Assembly (NCBI GenBank): GCA_963803155.1
Contig: CAWDMN010000087.1
Coordinates: forward strand, 1 to 64,000
Reading direction: 5' to 3'
Source of the DNA: CAWDMN01 sp963803155
Lineage (GTDB): Bacteria; Acidobacteriota; Terriglobia; Versatilivoradales; Versatilivoraceae
Length of the DNA: 64,000 nucleotides
Position numbers and translations under genes: made by a program. Below the pieces are notes generated by a model, which saw only the letters and a list, made by a program, of their open reading frames with translations, was not told the origin of the DNA and ran no database searches. Shown in pieces: positions 36,633-46,059 of this stretch; within the stretch, counting starts at the first letter, position 1, and the number at the start of each line of letters is the position of its first letter.

Positions 36633-39239
36633 TCACGACACAACGTTCACTAGTTTTCCAGCAACATAGATGACTTTGCGAGGAGTCTTGCCACCTAAAT
36701 GCCGCACTACCGCTTCGCTTTCCAGCGCCACCTGGCGGGCCTGATCTTCGGTCAAATTGACCGGCATGGTCAGGCGGCCACGCACTTTGCCATTGACTTG
36801 TAGCACCAAAGTGATGACCTCATCCGCCGCCAATTCCTCATCATGCTTGGGCCAGGCCTGCTGATGGATGGAATACCGCCGGCCTTTGCATTCCCAAATC
36901 TCCTCGGTCATGAATGGTGCGATGGGGGCAAGCAGAAGCAGCAATGCATCACAGGCCTCTTCAAAAGCGGCATCACTCAATGGCTTGCGTTGGCTGTCCT
37001 GCAGGGCATTGGTAAATTCCATCAGCGCGGAGATCACGGTGTTGAAACGGAAATCTTCAACATCCTTGGAGACTTTCTTGATCGTCTTATGAGTCCAACG
37101 CCGCAGTTCGCGATCAACCGTCTGGGTAGTTTCATCCTCGGCCGGACGAGCGGTGGAATGGAGCAAAATTTCCCAAACACGCTTCAGCCAGCGATGGACG
37201 CCAGCCAAGCCGTTCGTATTCCAGGGAGTTGCTTGCTCAAAGTCGCTGATGAACATTTCATAGGCACGCAATGAATCGGCCCCAAAATCATTCACCATCT
37301 CATCGGGAGTAATGACATTCCCTTTGCTCTTGGACATTTTTTCTTTTCCATCCGGCGCCAGGATCATCCCCTGGTTGCGCAGTTGCCGGAATGGCTCGAC
37401 GAACGGCAGAAAACCCAGGTCATGCAAGGCCTTGGTCCAGAAGCGGGCGTATAACAAATGCATCACCGCGTGTTCGGCGCCGCCGACATAGGTGTCGACG
37501 GGCAGCCAGTAAGCCACCTCTTTCACATCAAAAGGCTGCTGTCCGTTGTGAGGATCGGCAAACCGCAGATAATACCAGGAGGAGCAGGCAAAAGTGCCCA
37601 TCGTGTCGGTTTCCCGGCGTCCTTTTCTGCCGTCAGGCAGATTCAAATGGACAAATTCGGGGATGGCCGCCAGTGGGGATTCCCCCGTATCGGTCGGTTC
37701 ATAATTCTCGACATCGGGGAGCCGCACGGGAAGCTGGTCGTAAGGCACCGGGATTTCACCCTCATCGGTGTGGATAATCGGAATCGGGGTTCCCCAGTAT
37801 CTTTGACGGCTGATTCCCCAATCGCGGAATTTATATTTGACCGAAGCCCTTCCCTTCCTCGTTTCTTCCAGCCACTCATTCACCTTCTTTACGGATTCGC
37901 TGGCAGGTGTTCCATCAAAGTGGGCAGAGTGCACCATCACCCCTTCGCCGGGCCAGGATTCCAACATGGTTTCGGAATCGAGAACCTGCCCGGCCGGTTG
38001 AATGACCACGCGGATGGGGAGGTGATATTTCCGGGCAAACTCAAAGTCCCGCTGATCATGGGCGGGCACTGCCATAATGGCGCCAGTCCCGTATCCCATC
38101 AATACATAATCCGCTATCCAAATGGGGATCTTCTCTTCATTCACGGGATTGGTGGCATAAGCTCCAAGAAAAACTCCCGTTTTTTCCTTCCCTTCCGCGG
38201 TGCGCTCCACATCACTCTTGCGCCGGGCCTCAGCCACATACGCTTCCGCGGCCTCCTTTTGTTCAGCCGTGGAGAGCAGCTTCACCATGGGATGTTCGGG
38301 GGATAAGACCATAAAAGTCGCACCCCATAGGGTGTCTGGCCGAGTGGTGAAGATCCGCAAGGGACCGGTCTCCGTCGGGAAGTCAACCTCGGCGCCCTCG
38401 CTGCGTCCGATCCAGTTCCGCTGCATGAGTTTGATGTGCTCCGGCCAATCGATGGTCTCTAAGTCTTCCAACAGACGGTCAGAATAGGCCGTAATCCGGA
38501 AGAACCACTGCATCAGGGTCTTCTTCTCCACCAGAGCGCCACTGCGCCAGCCCCGCCCGTCAATCACTTCCTCATTGGCCAGGACGGTTTTTTCCACTGG
38601 ATCCCAGTTAACCACCGAGGCCTTGCGATAGGCCAGACGAAAATCCGACAGGAAATCCAGCTTTTCCTTATTGTTCATCCGATTCCACTGGTCAGCTTCG
38701 ATCATTGGCGCATTTGGAATGTCGCGAGTCCCTTGAGCCGACAACTCTTTCTCCAGGTCGGCAATGGGACGGGCGGCATTAACTCTCGGGTCATACCAGG
38801 AATGATAAAGCTGCAGAAAAATCCATTGGGTCCAGCGGTAGTACTCTGGAAACGAAGAATTGATTTCCCGAGTCCAGTCGAAAGAAATCCCGATGAGGCG
38901 GAATTGCCGTTTGTAATTCGCCGAATACTGTGCGATCAGTTTGGCGGGGTTGGTTTTCAGCTTGATCGCAGCATTCTCCGCGGGAAGCCCGAAAGCATCC
39001 CATCCCATTGGGTGAAGCACATTGTAGCCGTGCATCCTGTAATACCGGCTCAAGACATCCGTCGGGACATAATTCCGGCAATGGCCGACACTTAAACCGT
39101 CTCCCGAGGGATAGGGGAAAAAATCCAGAATAAAAGCCTTGGGACGTTCGCTGGCCCGTCCAGTTTTATAAAGCTGATCCTCCTCCCATCGCGAGGCCCA
39201 TTTCGGCTCGATTTGCTGAGGATCATACCTTTCACTCAT
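36633..39239 (-). CDS. leuS: Leucyl-tRNA synthetase
   Basis: This class I synthetase charges tRNA-Leu. The 868-residue length is normal. The first signature is the PYPSGDGLSVGHCRNY region (HIGH equivalent), and KEKMSKSKGN is the KMSKS loop. The editing domain has TTRPDTLWGATFMVLSPEHP and GTGAIMAVPAHDQRDFEFA, with the Asp that discriminates non-cognate amino acids. The C-terminal region ends with LQVNGKVRGRLTMP. The start has AGGGG upstream. It leads the leuS-lptE-holA group and is divergent from mntP. Confidence 0.97.
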   Translation of the reverse strand: MSERYDPQQIEPKWASRWEEDQLYKTGRASERPKAFILDFFPYPSGDGLSVGHCRNYVPTDVLSRYYRMHGYNVLHPMGWDAFGLPAENAAIKLKTNPAKLIAQYSANYKRQFRLIGISFDWTREINSSFPEYYRWTQWIFLQLYHSWYDPRVNAARPIADLEKELSAQGTRDIPNAPMIEADQWNRMNNKEKLDFLSDFRLAYRKASVVNWDPVEKTVLANEEVIDGRGWRSGALVEKKTLMQWFFRITAYSDRLLEDLETIDWPEHIKLMQRNWIGRSEGAEVDFPTETGPLRIFTTRPDTLWGATFMVLSPEHPMVKLLSTAEQKEAAEAYVAEARRKSDVERTAEGKEKTGVFLGAYATNPVNEEKIPIWIADYVLMGYGTGAIMAVPAHDQRDFEFARKYHLPIRVVIQPAGQVLDSETMLESWPGEGVMVHSAHFDGTPASESVKKVNEWLEETRKGRASVKYKFRDWGISRQRYWGTPIPIIHTDEGEIPVPYDQLPVRLPDVENYEPTDTGESPLAAIPEFVHLNLPDGRKGRRETDTMGTFACSSWYYLRFADPHNGQQPFDVKEVAYWLPVDTYVGGAEHAVMHLLYARFWTKALHDLGFLPFVEPFRQLRNQGMILAPDGKEKMSKSKGNVITPDEMVNDFGADSLRAYEMFISDFEQATPWNTNGLAGVHRWLKRVWEILLHSTARPAEDETTQTVDRELRRWTHKTIKKVSKDVEDFRFNTVISALMEFTNALQDSQRKPLSDAAFEEACDALLLLLAPIAPFMTEEIWECKGRRYSIHQQAWPKHDEELAADEVITLVLQVNGKVRGRLTMPVNLTEDQARQVALESEAVVRHLGGKTPRKVIYVAGKLVNVVS

Positions 39240-39430
39240 ACCAATACCCCTAAATTAGAATTTGCTTGATCAGGCTGATTCGGCCACGGTCAGTCCAATA
39301 TGGCATTGGGCCGGCTAAACAATAAACTGGAATCTTAGCAAGCGAAGCATCCAGCGTCAAGGCGCTTCCCCATGCAGCTGCCGGAAGTTTCTCCATTGGC
39401 AAAGAGATCCAATTATGGCAATCTGTTTTC

Positions 39431-39994
39431 GTGGATCTCGTAAATGTTCTCTCATTAGCTGTCGGTTTGTCGATGGACGCATTTGCGGTTTCGCTCAGCA
39501 TCGGAACCACGCGGATGACAAATCGGGCTCGACCATTCTTTCGCCTGTCTTTTCATTTTGGCCTCTTCCAATTCCTTATGCCCATTCTGGGCTGGTTTGC
39601 TGGAGCGACTGTAGCAAACTTGATTGCCAGTTTCGATCATTGGATCGCCTTTGGTTTGTTGGGCTTTGTAGGAGGAAGGATGATCCAGGCGGGATGGAAT
39701 CCTGGACAGCCATCCTTCCCCTCCGATCCTTCGCGTGGCAAGTCGCTGGTCATGTTGAGCGTGGCTACCAGTATCGATGCCTTTAGTATAGGATTGACGT
39801 TGGCAATGCTGGGAATCGACATTTTTTATCCAAGCGTTATAATCGGACTGGTCACATCCTTTCTCTCTTTATGCGGATTATTGGCGGGACACCGACTAGG
39901 AACCACCTTTGGAAAAAAGATGGAAATCCTTGGCGGCGCCATTCTTCTTTTCATCGGATTTCGAATTCTCTTCATGCACTTTTTTGGATCTTAA
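39431..39994 (+). CDS. mntP: Manganese efflux pump MntP
   Basis: MntP exports Mn2+ through the inner membrane. The 187-residue protein has six predicted helices in two related halves, with the paired Asp motifs SMDAFAVSLS and SIDAFSIGLT and the glycine-rich GFVGGRMI. The GTG at 39431 places the first helix at the normal position; no upstream ATG is available in frame. No yybP-ykoY manganese riboswitch is recognisable in the 190 bp before it. Confidence 0.92.
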   Translation: MDLVNVLSLAVGLSMDAFAVSLSIGTTRMTNRARPFFRLSFHFGLFQFLMPILGWFAGATVANLIASFDHWIAFGLLGFVGGRMIQAGWNPGQPSFPSDPSRGKSLVMLSVATSIDAFSIGLTLAMLGIDIFYPSVIIGLVTSFLSLCGLLAGHRLGTTFGKKMEILGGAILLFIGFRILFMHFFGS

Positions 39995-40283
39995 TAAGTC
40001 CAATCTGCCCCATTTTGAATTCCCCCGGGACAAGGTGCGGTCTGCTCCTGGACGTACATTCCGCAAAGGAAGCACCCCAAGCATTCCCTCATTTTTGGGA
40101 TCGAAGGGAAACAGTCTATCCCAAAAGAAAACCCACATCCAACTTTTGCTTTTTTTTGTGCATCCCATTTTTTATTTTGAATGACTTGTAGAGTCCGCTT
40201 TTTTTTCTTATAGTTGAACTAGGCAGATTTTAAAAAAAAGGTACAATGTAGGCAGATATATTAATACTGGCGTGAGGCTGGCC

Positions 40284-41294
40284 ATGGTACCCGCGGTGGA
40301 AGACAAATGGACCTTGATGTCCCGGTCGAGCGTTCTTGTTTCATGCCTGGTTTTGATCGCCAGCATAGGCGTTTGCGTAATCGACAGTGAGTCACAGTCG
40401 CTAACTGGAAAGGTGCCCCTCCCCGCCGACTCCCAACCAGGCGCTCTCTCACCGGAACGTTCGCTTAAAATCGATGTGGATTTGGTATTGGTCAATGCAA
40501 CGGTCACGGATCTGAACAACCGTTTTGTGACAGGTTTGGAAAAAGAACATTTCCAAATTTTCGAAGATAAAGTCGAACAGAAAATTTCCCACTTCAGCAA
40601 CGAGGATGTGCCCGCTTCGATCGGGCTCCTGTTTGACGTCAGCAACAGCATGACTGAAAAGCTGGCTAGAGCCAAAGACGCCGCCGTTGCATTTTTAAAA
40701 ACCAGCAATCCGCAGGACGAATTTTTCCTCGTGACTTTTTCCGACCGGCCTAGAGTGGACGAAGAATTCACCTCCGATATCGGCGAAATCCAAAACCGGC
40801 TTGCCTACAAGAGTTCCAGAGGATGTACCACCTTGTACGATTCGGTCTACCTCGCCTTAGAGAAGCTCAAAAAATCGCACAATCCCAAAAAAGCAATCCT
40901 GCTGATTACCGATGGCGAAGATACCTGCAGCCGTTATGTCTTGGCAAACGTGAAATCGGCCGTGAAGGAATCCGACACTCAAATTTTTGCCATTGGCATT
41001 GTGAGCGCTTATTACTCCGAGCTTTCCCAAGGACGAGTGGGCCGGGCAGTTTTGGAGGAGATGGCGGAAATGACCGGCGGCAAGGCTTATTTCCCCTCTT
41101 CAGTCTATGAATTGGAAGATATCTGCACTAAGATTGCCATCGAATTGAAGAACCAGTACATCCTGGGGTACACCCCGGCCAACGCCACACGAGACGGCCG
41201 TTGGCGGAAAATACGCGTAAAAATCAATGCACCCAGGGGTCTTCCAACGTTATCCATTCGCTCCAAAAGCGGTTATTATGCCCCCGCCGGATAA
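40284..41294 (+). CDS. VWA-domain exported protein, acidobacterial type, paralogue 1
   Basis: About 336 residues with an N-terminal signal helix (SSVLVSCLVLIASIGVCVI), then LKIDVDLVLVNATVTDLNNRFV and the EHFQIFEDKVEQKI segment that typify the acidobacterial VWFA-related family (TIGR03436). The VWA fold follows with an intact metal site DVSNS, the Thr in RGCTTLYDS and Asp in LLITDGED. The C-terminus ILGYTPANATRDGRWRKI and SGYYAPAG is shared with its paralogues. The ATG at 40284 has GAGG six bases upstream. These proteins are thought to be periplasmic or surface adhesion-type proteins, but function is unknown. A second copy follows at 41477. Confidence 0.88.
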   Translation: MVPAVEDKWTLMSRSSVLVSCLVLIASIGVCVIDSESQSLTGKVPLPADSQPGALSPERSLKIDVDLVLVNATVTDLNNRFVTGLEKEHFQIFEDKVEQKISHFSNEDVPASIGLLFDVSNSMTEKLARAKDAAVAFLKTSNPQDEFFLVTFSDRPRVDEEFTSDIGEIQNRLAYKSSRGCTTLYDSVYLALEKLKKSHNPKKAILLITDGEDTCSRYVLANVKSAVKESDTQIFAIGIVSAYYSELSQGRVGRAVLEEMAEMTGGKAYFPSSVYELEDICTKIAIELKNQYILGYTPANATRDGRWRKIRVKINAPRGLPTLSIRSKSGYYAPAG

Positions 41295-41476
41295 AAATCA
41301 ATTTTCATCTAAAATCTTTATTCAGGGGAAAGAGGAATTTTGCGATTCTGCCTCTCGTCCCCGGCCATCTTTTTACTCAGCGGGAAATCGGCTGGCGGCG
41401 GCGAGAGGGGAAAAACAACACAAGAGCTTTTTTCGTCATCTCAGTACGCAGAGGTTATGTTAAGGAGTCGAACTTC

Positions 41477-42415
41477 ATGATAAGACAGTTGGCCATTGGT
41501 GGGCTTATTCTCGCATTGTTGACGGGGGCTGGGTTGATGGGAGCACAAGATCAGCCCAAAAAGGGCCAGGGGCCTTATACGCTGAACGTCGACGTCAACT
41601 TGGTGGTTCTCCATGTCTCCGTGATGGATGAAAAAGAAAATATTGTCAAAAACCTTCGCCCCCAGGATTTTTCGATCTTCGAGGACAAGGCGCCACAAGA
41701 AATTTCCCTTTTCCGACAAGAAGATGTTCCGGTTTCCATAGGCATGGTAATAGACAATAGCGGAAGCATGCGCACCAAAAGAGAGCGGGTAAATAAATCA
41801 GCCCTGACATTTGCCAAAACGTCTAAGCCGGAAGATGAATTTTTTCTAGTCAATTTTAATGATCAGGCTTTCATTGACCAGGATTTTACCAAGAATAGGC
41901 AAGATCTTACCGACGCCTTGGACACCATTGACGCTCGGGGAGGGACAGCTCTCTATGACGCCATCTACCTATCTTTAGAACATCTGAAGGAAGGAAAGGA
42001 AGATAAAAAAGTGCTTTTGTTAGTCAGCGATGGGGAAGATCGCGACAGCCGATACAAGTTCGAGAGCGTCCTGGATTACGCACGGGAATCCAGCGCCAGC
42101 ATTTATGTAGTGGGGCTTTTCGATAAGGAGGACGAACGGACTCGCGCGCAAAATCGAGCAATTAAAAACCTGAAGGAATTGGCGTCCGAAACCGGAGGCA
42201 AATACTTCTTCCCGGAATCCTTGGATGAAGTGGAGACCATCTGCACTGAGATCGCCTACGAAATTCGCAACCAGTACACCTTGGGATACCGGCCTTCCAA
42301 CACCCACAGGGACGGCGCTTGGCGAAGCATAAATATCCGTCTGAATAATACTCATGGCGCAAAAAAACTGATCGCCCGCACCAAGCGGGGATATTATGCC
42401 CCCACTGAAGGATGA
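41477..42415 (+). CDS. VWA-domain exported protein, acidobacterial type, paralogue 2
   Basis: A 312-residue protein closely related to its upstream neighbour. The same frame is open from 41201, but AAGGAG at 41462-41467 and the signal peptide MIRQLAIGGLILALLTGAGL fix the start at 41477. It has YTLNVDVNLVVLHVSVMDEK, the DFSIFEDKAPQEI segment, the metal site DNSGS, the RGGTALYDA Thr and VSDGED. It ends with TLGYRPSNTHRDGAWRSI and RGYYAPTEG. It begins 182 bp after paralogue 1 and has its own strong ribosome site, so the two probably arose by tandem duplication. Confidence 0.9.
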   Translation: MIRQLAIGGLILALLTGAGLMGAQDQPKKGQGPYTLNVDVNLVVLHVSVMDEKENIVKNLRPQDFSIFEDKAPQEISLFRQEDVPVSIGMVIDNSGSMRTKRERVNKSALTFAKTSKPEDEFFLVNFNDQAFIDQDFTKNRQDLTDALDTIDARGGTALYDAIYLSLEHLKEGKEDKKVLLLVSDGEDRDSRYKFESVLDYARESSASIYVVGLFDKEDERTRAQNRAIKNLKELASETGGKYFFPESLDEVETICTEIAYEIRNQYTLGYRPSNTHRDGAWRSINIRLNNTHGAKKLIARTKRGYYAPTEG

Positions 42416-43239
42416 TGATTCCCCCCTGCATGAACAAAATTTCCAGTAAAGCCATCAAGGATAATTCTCCCAAGAAAATAACTTGGATGGAGGCGGGGCG
42501 CCCCCACCCCGTCTGAGTTTGCCAAGCCTGCTGAGACGGCCTGAGGGCAGGCCGCCTCCATCATCCTATTTTCATTGTCTTGTTAAGCCAGAGCTGTGCT
42601 GGCATGAATGGCTCCCTAGAAAATCAAAATTGGGCAAAGATGGAGCGGGCACTCTGTGCACGCTGGCTCGGCAGGCGAGGCTAGCCAAGCGACACGCGAA
42701 GGATCGCGCGTCCCACCTTGTATTCATCATCTTGTTGTGACAGCCTCGCTGGCATGAGGAGCTCCTCAGAAAACTCCTGGCAGGCCGTCGATCAGGGACG
42801 ATGCTTTCACTGCCAAGCGACGAACTATTTCGGTGGGCGGGTGCGTGTGACCGCTGTCACCCGGTGCACGCCCGCTCGGCGGGACAACGCTCGGCGGGTG
42901 ACTTCGTCACACTCGCGCGTCCCTCCTCATCTTGCCTCGACGGTCGAGCGGATGACTCCTTTTCGTTTCTTCCTTTGCTTAACCGCTATTAAAGATTAGA
43001 CTATATGAATTCTTGTGGAGTTGGCGGATATGTCCGCGCTTATTTCTCTTCGTCCGCTCTTCGCGAAAAGCGGAGAATGAGTTTGTCTATCGGCGGATGC
43101 TCACGCGCTTTTGAGGGACTGTCACGGGGGAATAAATGTCTTCCGTGGGAAAACAACCTCTTGCATGCCGTGTCACCGACAGAAACGGCTCCTGTTTTGT
43201 CTGCCCCCTAACCTCACTCGAGTTCATTGCGGAGGCTTT
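42416..43239. other. Gene-free region carrying mosaic repeats
   Basis: About 820 bp without a convincing gene. It holds the mosaic repeat block at 42484-42775 and a second GC-rich inverted-repeat stretch at about 42831-42930 (GGTGCACGCCCGCTCGG; GTCACACTCGCGCGTCCC). GGAGG at 43231 is the ribosome site of the UPF0182 gene. Confidence 0.6.
42484..42775. repeat. Mosaic intergenic repeat block, copy 2
   Basis: 42484-42563 is nearly the same as 28781-28862 (TGGATGGAGGCGGGG at one end, GCTGAGACGGCCTGAGGGCA in the middle, GGCCGCCTCCA at the other end). The linker ATTTTCATTGTCTTGTT...GGCTCCCTAGAAAAT follows at 42570-42619. A different payload (GAGCGGGCACTCTGTGCACG...GATCGCGCGTCCCACC) occupies 42640-42717, and then the linker appears again at 42719-42775. 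Confidence 0.75.
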
Positions 43240-45969
43240 ATGATTGGACGATTCGGGAAGATCATCTTAATTATTGGCATCCTGGCCCTTCTAGTCTTGG
43301 CGGATTCAGCCATCTATTTCTGGGTGGATTGGCAGTGGTTCCAGGAGTTAGGCTACACTATTCTCTTTTGGAAGGGGCTGCTGGCCAAGGGGATGTTGTT
43401 TGTCATTACCGGCCTCGCCTTTTTTGCGCTGCTCGCCGTCAACATTTTGATTGCGCGCCGTCTTTCCAGCCGCTCCGCTCCGGTCTATGCTTTCGGAGAA
43501 TTTGAAATTCCGCAGTTGGCGATGGTGAAGCGGTTGCTCTCCGGTGGCGCCTGGGTGATTGCATTGGTTTTCTCTCTAATGATCGCGCAGTGGGGGGCAT
43601 CCCAATGGTCCTCTTTGCTGCAATTTCAAAACGCACTTCCTTTTGGCGCCGTTGATCCTCTATTCGGACTCGATATTGGCTTCTATCTTTTCAGCCTGCC
43701 GTTTTATACTTTTCTGTTCCAATTCCTGTTTTTGAGCCTCCTGTTGGCGCTGGCCTTGAGCGCAGCCATCCACTTCTTTTCTGGTGGGATTTGGCTGACT
43801 GGGCGCGGATTGCAATTATCTGCTGCGGCTCGCTGGCATCTCAGCACTCTGGCCGCCATAATTCTCGCCTGGTACAGTTTCCATTACCGGCTGAAGATGT
43901 TCGATCTTCTCTATTCGGAGAGGGGGATCCTTTTTGGCGCGGGTTACACTGACATCAAAGTGGAATTGCCGGCCCTTTGGATGTTGGCGGGCTGTTGCTG
44001 GCTCGCCGCGGCCTTGATGCTGTGGGGAGCGCTGAAGAAATCTTTCAAGCCGGCTCTCGCGGGTCTGGTAATTTTATTGGCCACCTCCATCTTGGGCCGG
44101 GGAATCATACCTGGAGTGATCCAACGATTCGAGGTGGCGCCCAATGAAATCAACAAAGAAAGCCCGTACATTAAGCATTCAATTCATTTCACGCGTCAAG
44201 CCTTCGGCATTGATCAAATTGAAGAGAAGGAATTCCCCGCCATCGAAAACCTGACAGTGGATTCACTCAAGCGGAATGAATTGACGTTGCAGAACATTCG
44301 CCTTTGGGATCACCGCCCTCTGCTTCGGACATTCAGCCAATTGCAAGTAATCCGACCCTATTATGATTTTGTGGACGTGGACAACGATCGCTACCAGATC
44401 AACGGACAATACCGTCAGATCAGCCTTTCACCCCGCGAACTTTCATCCGAAAAATTGCCAAGCCGGATCTGGATTAACGAACATCTCATTTTTACCCATG
44501 GCTACGGTTTATGTCTCAGCCCGGTAAATCAGATTTCCTCGGAAGGCCTGCCTGCCTTCATGATCAAGGATATTCCCCCCGCCGCCTCCACGGATTTGAA
44601 AGTCGCTCGTCCGCAAATCTATTTCGGGGAGATCTCAAAGTCATACTGTTTCGTAAAAACGGCGGAAAGAGAATTCGACTATCCCTCCGGCACGGAAAAT
44701 GTCACGACTCTCTATCAAGGGAGCGGAGGGATTCCAGTTAACTACTTCTGGCGAAAGCTGCTCATGGCCTGGCGTTTCAAGGAGCAGAACATCGTGCTTT
44801 CCACTGCCATCACGGGAGAGAGCCGGCTTCTTTTCGACCGGGACATCCAGGGCCGCGTGCAAAAGCTGATGCCGTTTTTGGAATTCGATCATGATCCTTA
44901 CCTCGTTATTTCTAATTCCGGCAACCTCTTCTGGATGCTGGATGCTTATACCACCAGCAACCGGTTCCCTTATTCCCACCCGGTCAACGACAACATCAAT
45001 TACATCCGGAACTCGGTTAAGATCACGATCGATGCCTATAACGGGACGGTCCGTTTTTACTTGAATGATCCCTCAGATCCGGTGATTCAGGTGTACAACC
45101 GGATTTTCCCAGGCGTATTCGAGCCCCTGGAGGCCATGCCGGAAGACCTTCGCAAGCACGTGCGTTATCCGGAAGACCTCTTCACTATTCAGGCTCAAAC
45201 CTATGCCACCTTTCACATGCGGGATCCCCAGGTTTTTTATAACAAAGAGGACTTGTGGCGGATCCCGGCTATTACCAAAGAAAGTGACCAATCCACCGGA
45301 GTGGAGCCTTACTACACCATCATGAAGCTGGGAACGCTCAGCGAACGGGAAGAGTTTCTGCTGATGACTCCCTTCACACCCTCCAATCGTGAAAACATGA
45401 TTGCCTGGATGGCGGCCCGCTGCGATGCGCCCAACTACGGGAAACTGGTGGTTTACAATTTCCCCAAACAGCGGCTGGTTTTTGGGCCAACGCAAATCGC
45501 GAGTCGTATGAATCAGGATACCGAGATTTCCCAGCAATTGTCGCTTTGGAACCAGAAAGGGTCCTCTGTCATTTACGGAAGCCTGCTGGTGATCCCGATC
45601 GAACAGTCAATACTCTATGTTCAACCACTTTACCTGGCCGCGGAGCAAACCGGCAGTCTGCCCGAATTGAAGAGGATCATTGTCGCTTATGGCGACAAGA
45701 TTGCGATGGAGGAATCATTGGAGGGTTCCTTGCGGAAGATTTTCGGTGATCGCGCGGCTTCTCAAGCCACGGCAGCGGCAGCGACCAGCCCAACAGCCGC
45801 CGCTGGTCCATCTCTAGCCCCCTTGGCTTCCATGCAGAATCTGATTAAAAGAGCCGCCGATCAGTACGAACGCGCGCAACAGGCTCTCCGCCAGGGCAAT
45901 TGGGCGGGGTATGGCGAAGAGATCCGCCAATTGGGAGAGACATTGAAAGAGCTGAAAGGAAAAAAATAA
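43240..45969 (+). CDS. UPF0182 family membrane protein
   Basis: A 909-residue protein with about seven N-terminal membrane helices (starting MIGRFGKIILIIGILALLVLA) and a large soluble domain with the family motifs YIKHSIHFTRQAFGI, NIRLWDHRPLL and YYDFVDVDNDRY. The C-terminus has an Ala-rich linker and a coiled segment (IKRAADQYERAQQALRQGNWAGYGEEI). Function is unknown across the family. The frame is open from 43111, but GGAGG at 43231-43235 and the helix start fix 43240. Confidence 0.93.
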   Translation: MIGRFGKIILIIGILALLVLADSAIYFWVDWQWFQELGYTILFWKGLLAKGMLFVITGLAFFALLAVNILIARRLSSRSAPVYAFGEFEIPQLAMVKRLLSGGAWVIALVFSLMIAQWGASQWSSLLQFQNALPFGAVDPLFGLDIGFYLFSLPFYTFLFQFLFLSLLLALALSAAIHFFSGGIWLTGRGLQLSAAARWHLSTLAAIILAWYSFHYRLKMFDLLYSERGILFGAGYTDIKVELPALWMLAGCCWLAAALMLWGALKKSFKPALAGLVILLATSILGRGIIPGVIQRFEVAPNEINKESPYIKHSIHFTRQAFGIDQIEEKEFPAIENLTVDSLKRNELTLQNIRLWDHRPLLRTFSQLQVIRPYYDFVDVDNDRYQINGQYRQISLSPRELSSEKLPSRIWINEHLIFTHGYGLCLSPVNQISSEGLPAFMIKDIPPAASTDLKVARPQIYFGEISKSYCFVKTAEREFDYPSGTENVTTLYQGSGGIPVNYFWRKLLMAWRFKEQNIVLSTAITGESRLLFDRDIQGRVQKLMPFLEFDHDPYLVISNSGNLFWMLDAYTTSNRFPYSHPVNDNINYIRNSVKITIDAYNGTVRFYLNDPSDPVIQVYNRIFPGVFEPLEAMPEDLRKHVRYPEDLFTIQAQTYATFHMRDPQVFYNKEDLWRIPAITKESDQSTGVEPYYTIMKLGTLSEREEFLLMTPFTPSNRENMIAWMAARCDAPNYGKLVVYNFPKQRLVFGPTQIASRMNQDTEISQQLSLWNQKGSSVIYGSLLVIPIEQSILYVQPLYLAAEQTGSLPELKRIIVAYGDKIAMEESLEGSLRKIFGDRAASQATAAAATSPTAAAGPSLAPLASMQNLIKRAADQYERAQQALRQGNWAGYGEEIRQLGETLKELKGKK

Positions 45970-45979
45970 GACCTCTGAC

Positions 45980-46040
45980 GACCACGCGGGAGTTTAAACT
46001 GCTTCCGCGTGGTCGCGCTTCATCGTCTGATTCTTTTTTT
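45980..46040. terminator. Hairpin between convergent genes, possible terminator
   Basis: GACCACGCGG (45980-45989) pairs perfectly with CCGCGTGGTC (46005-46014); the 15-base loop itself contains the palindrome AGTTTAAACT. A T7 run follows only at 46034-46040, so it is not a textbook terminator, but its place between the UPF0182 and isocitrate dehydrogenase stop codons suits that role. Confidence 0.5.
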
Positions 46041-46059
46041 GCCGGAGTTCCGGAGAATT

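Noticed and set aside
39250..39430. Manganese riboswitch (yybP-ykoY) before mntP
   Set aside because: The conserved loop sequences of that riboswitch could not be found.
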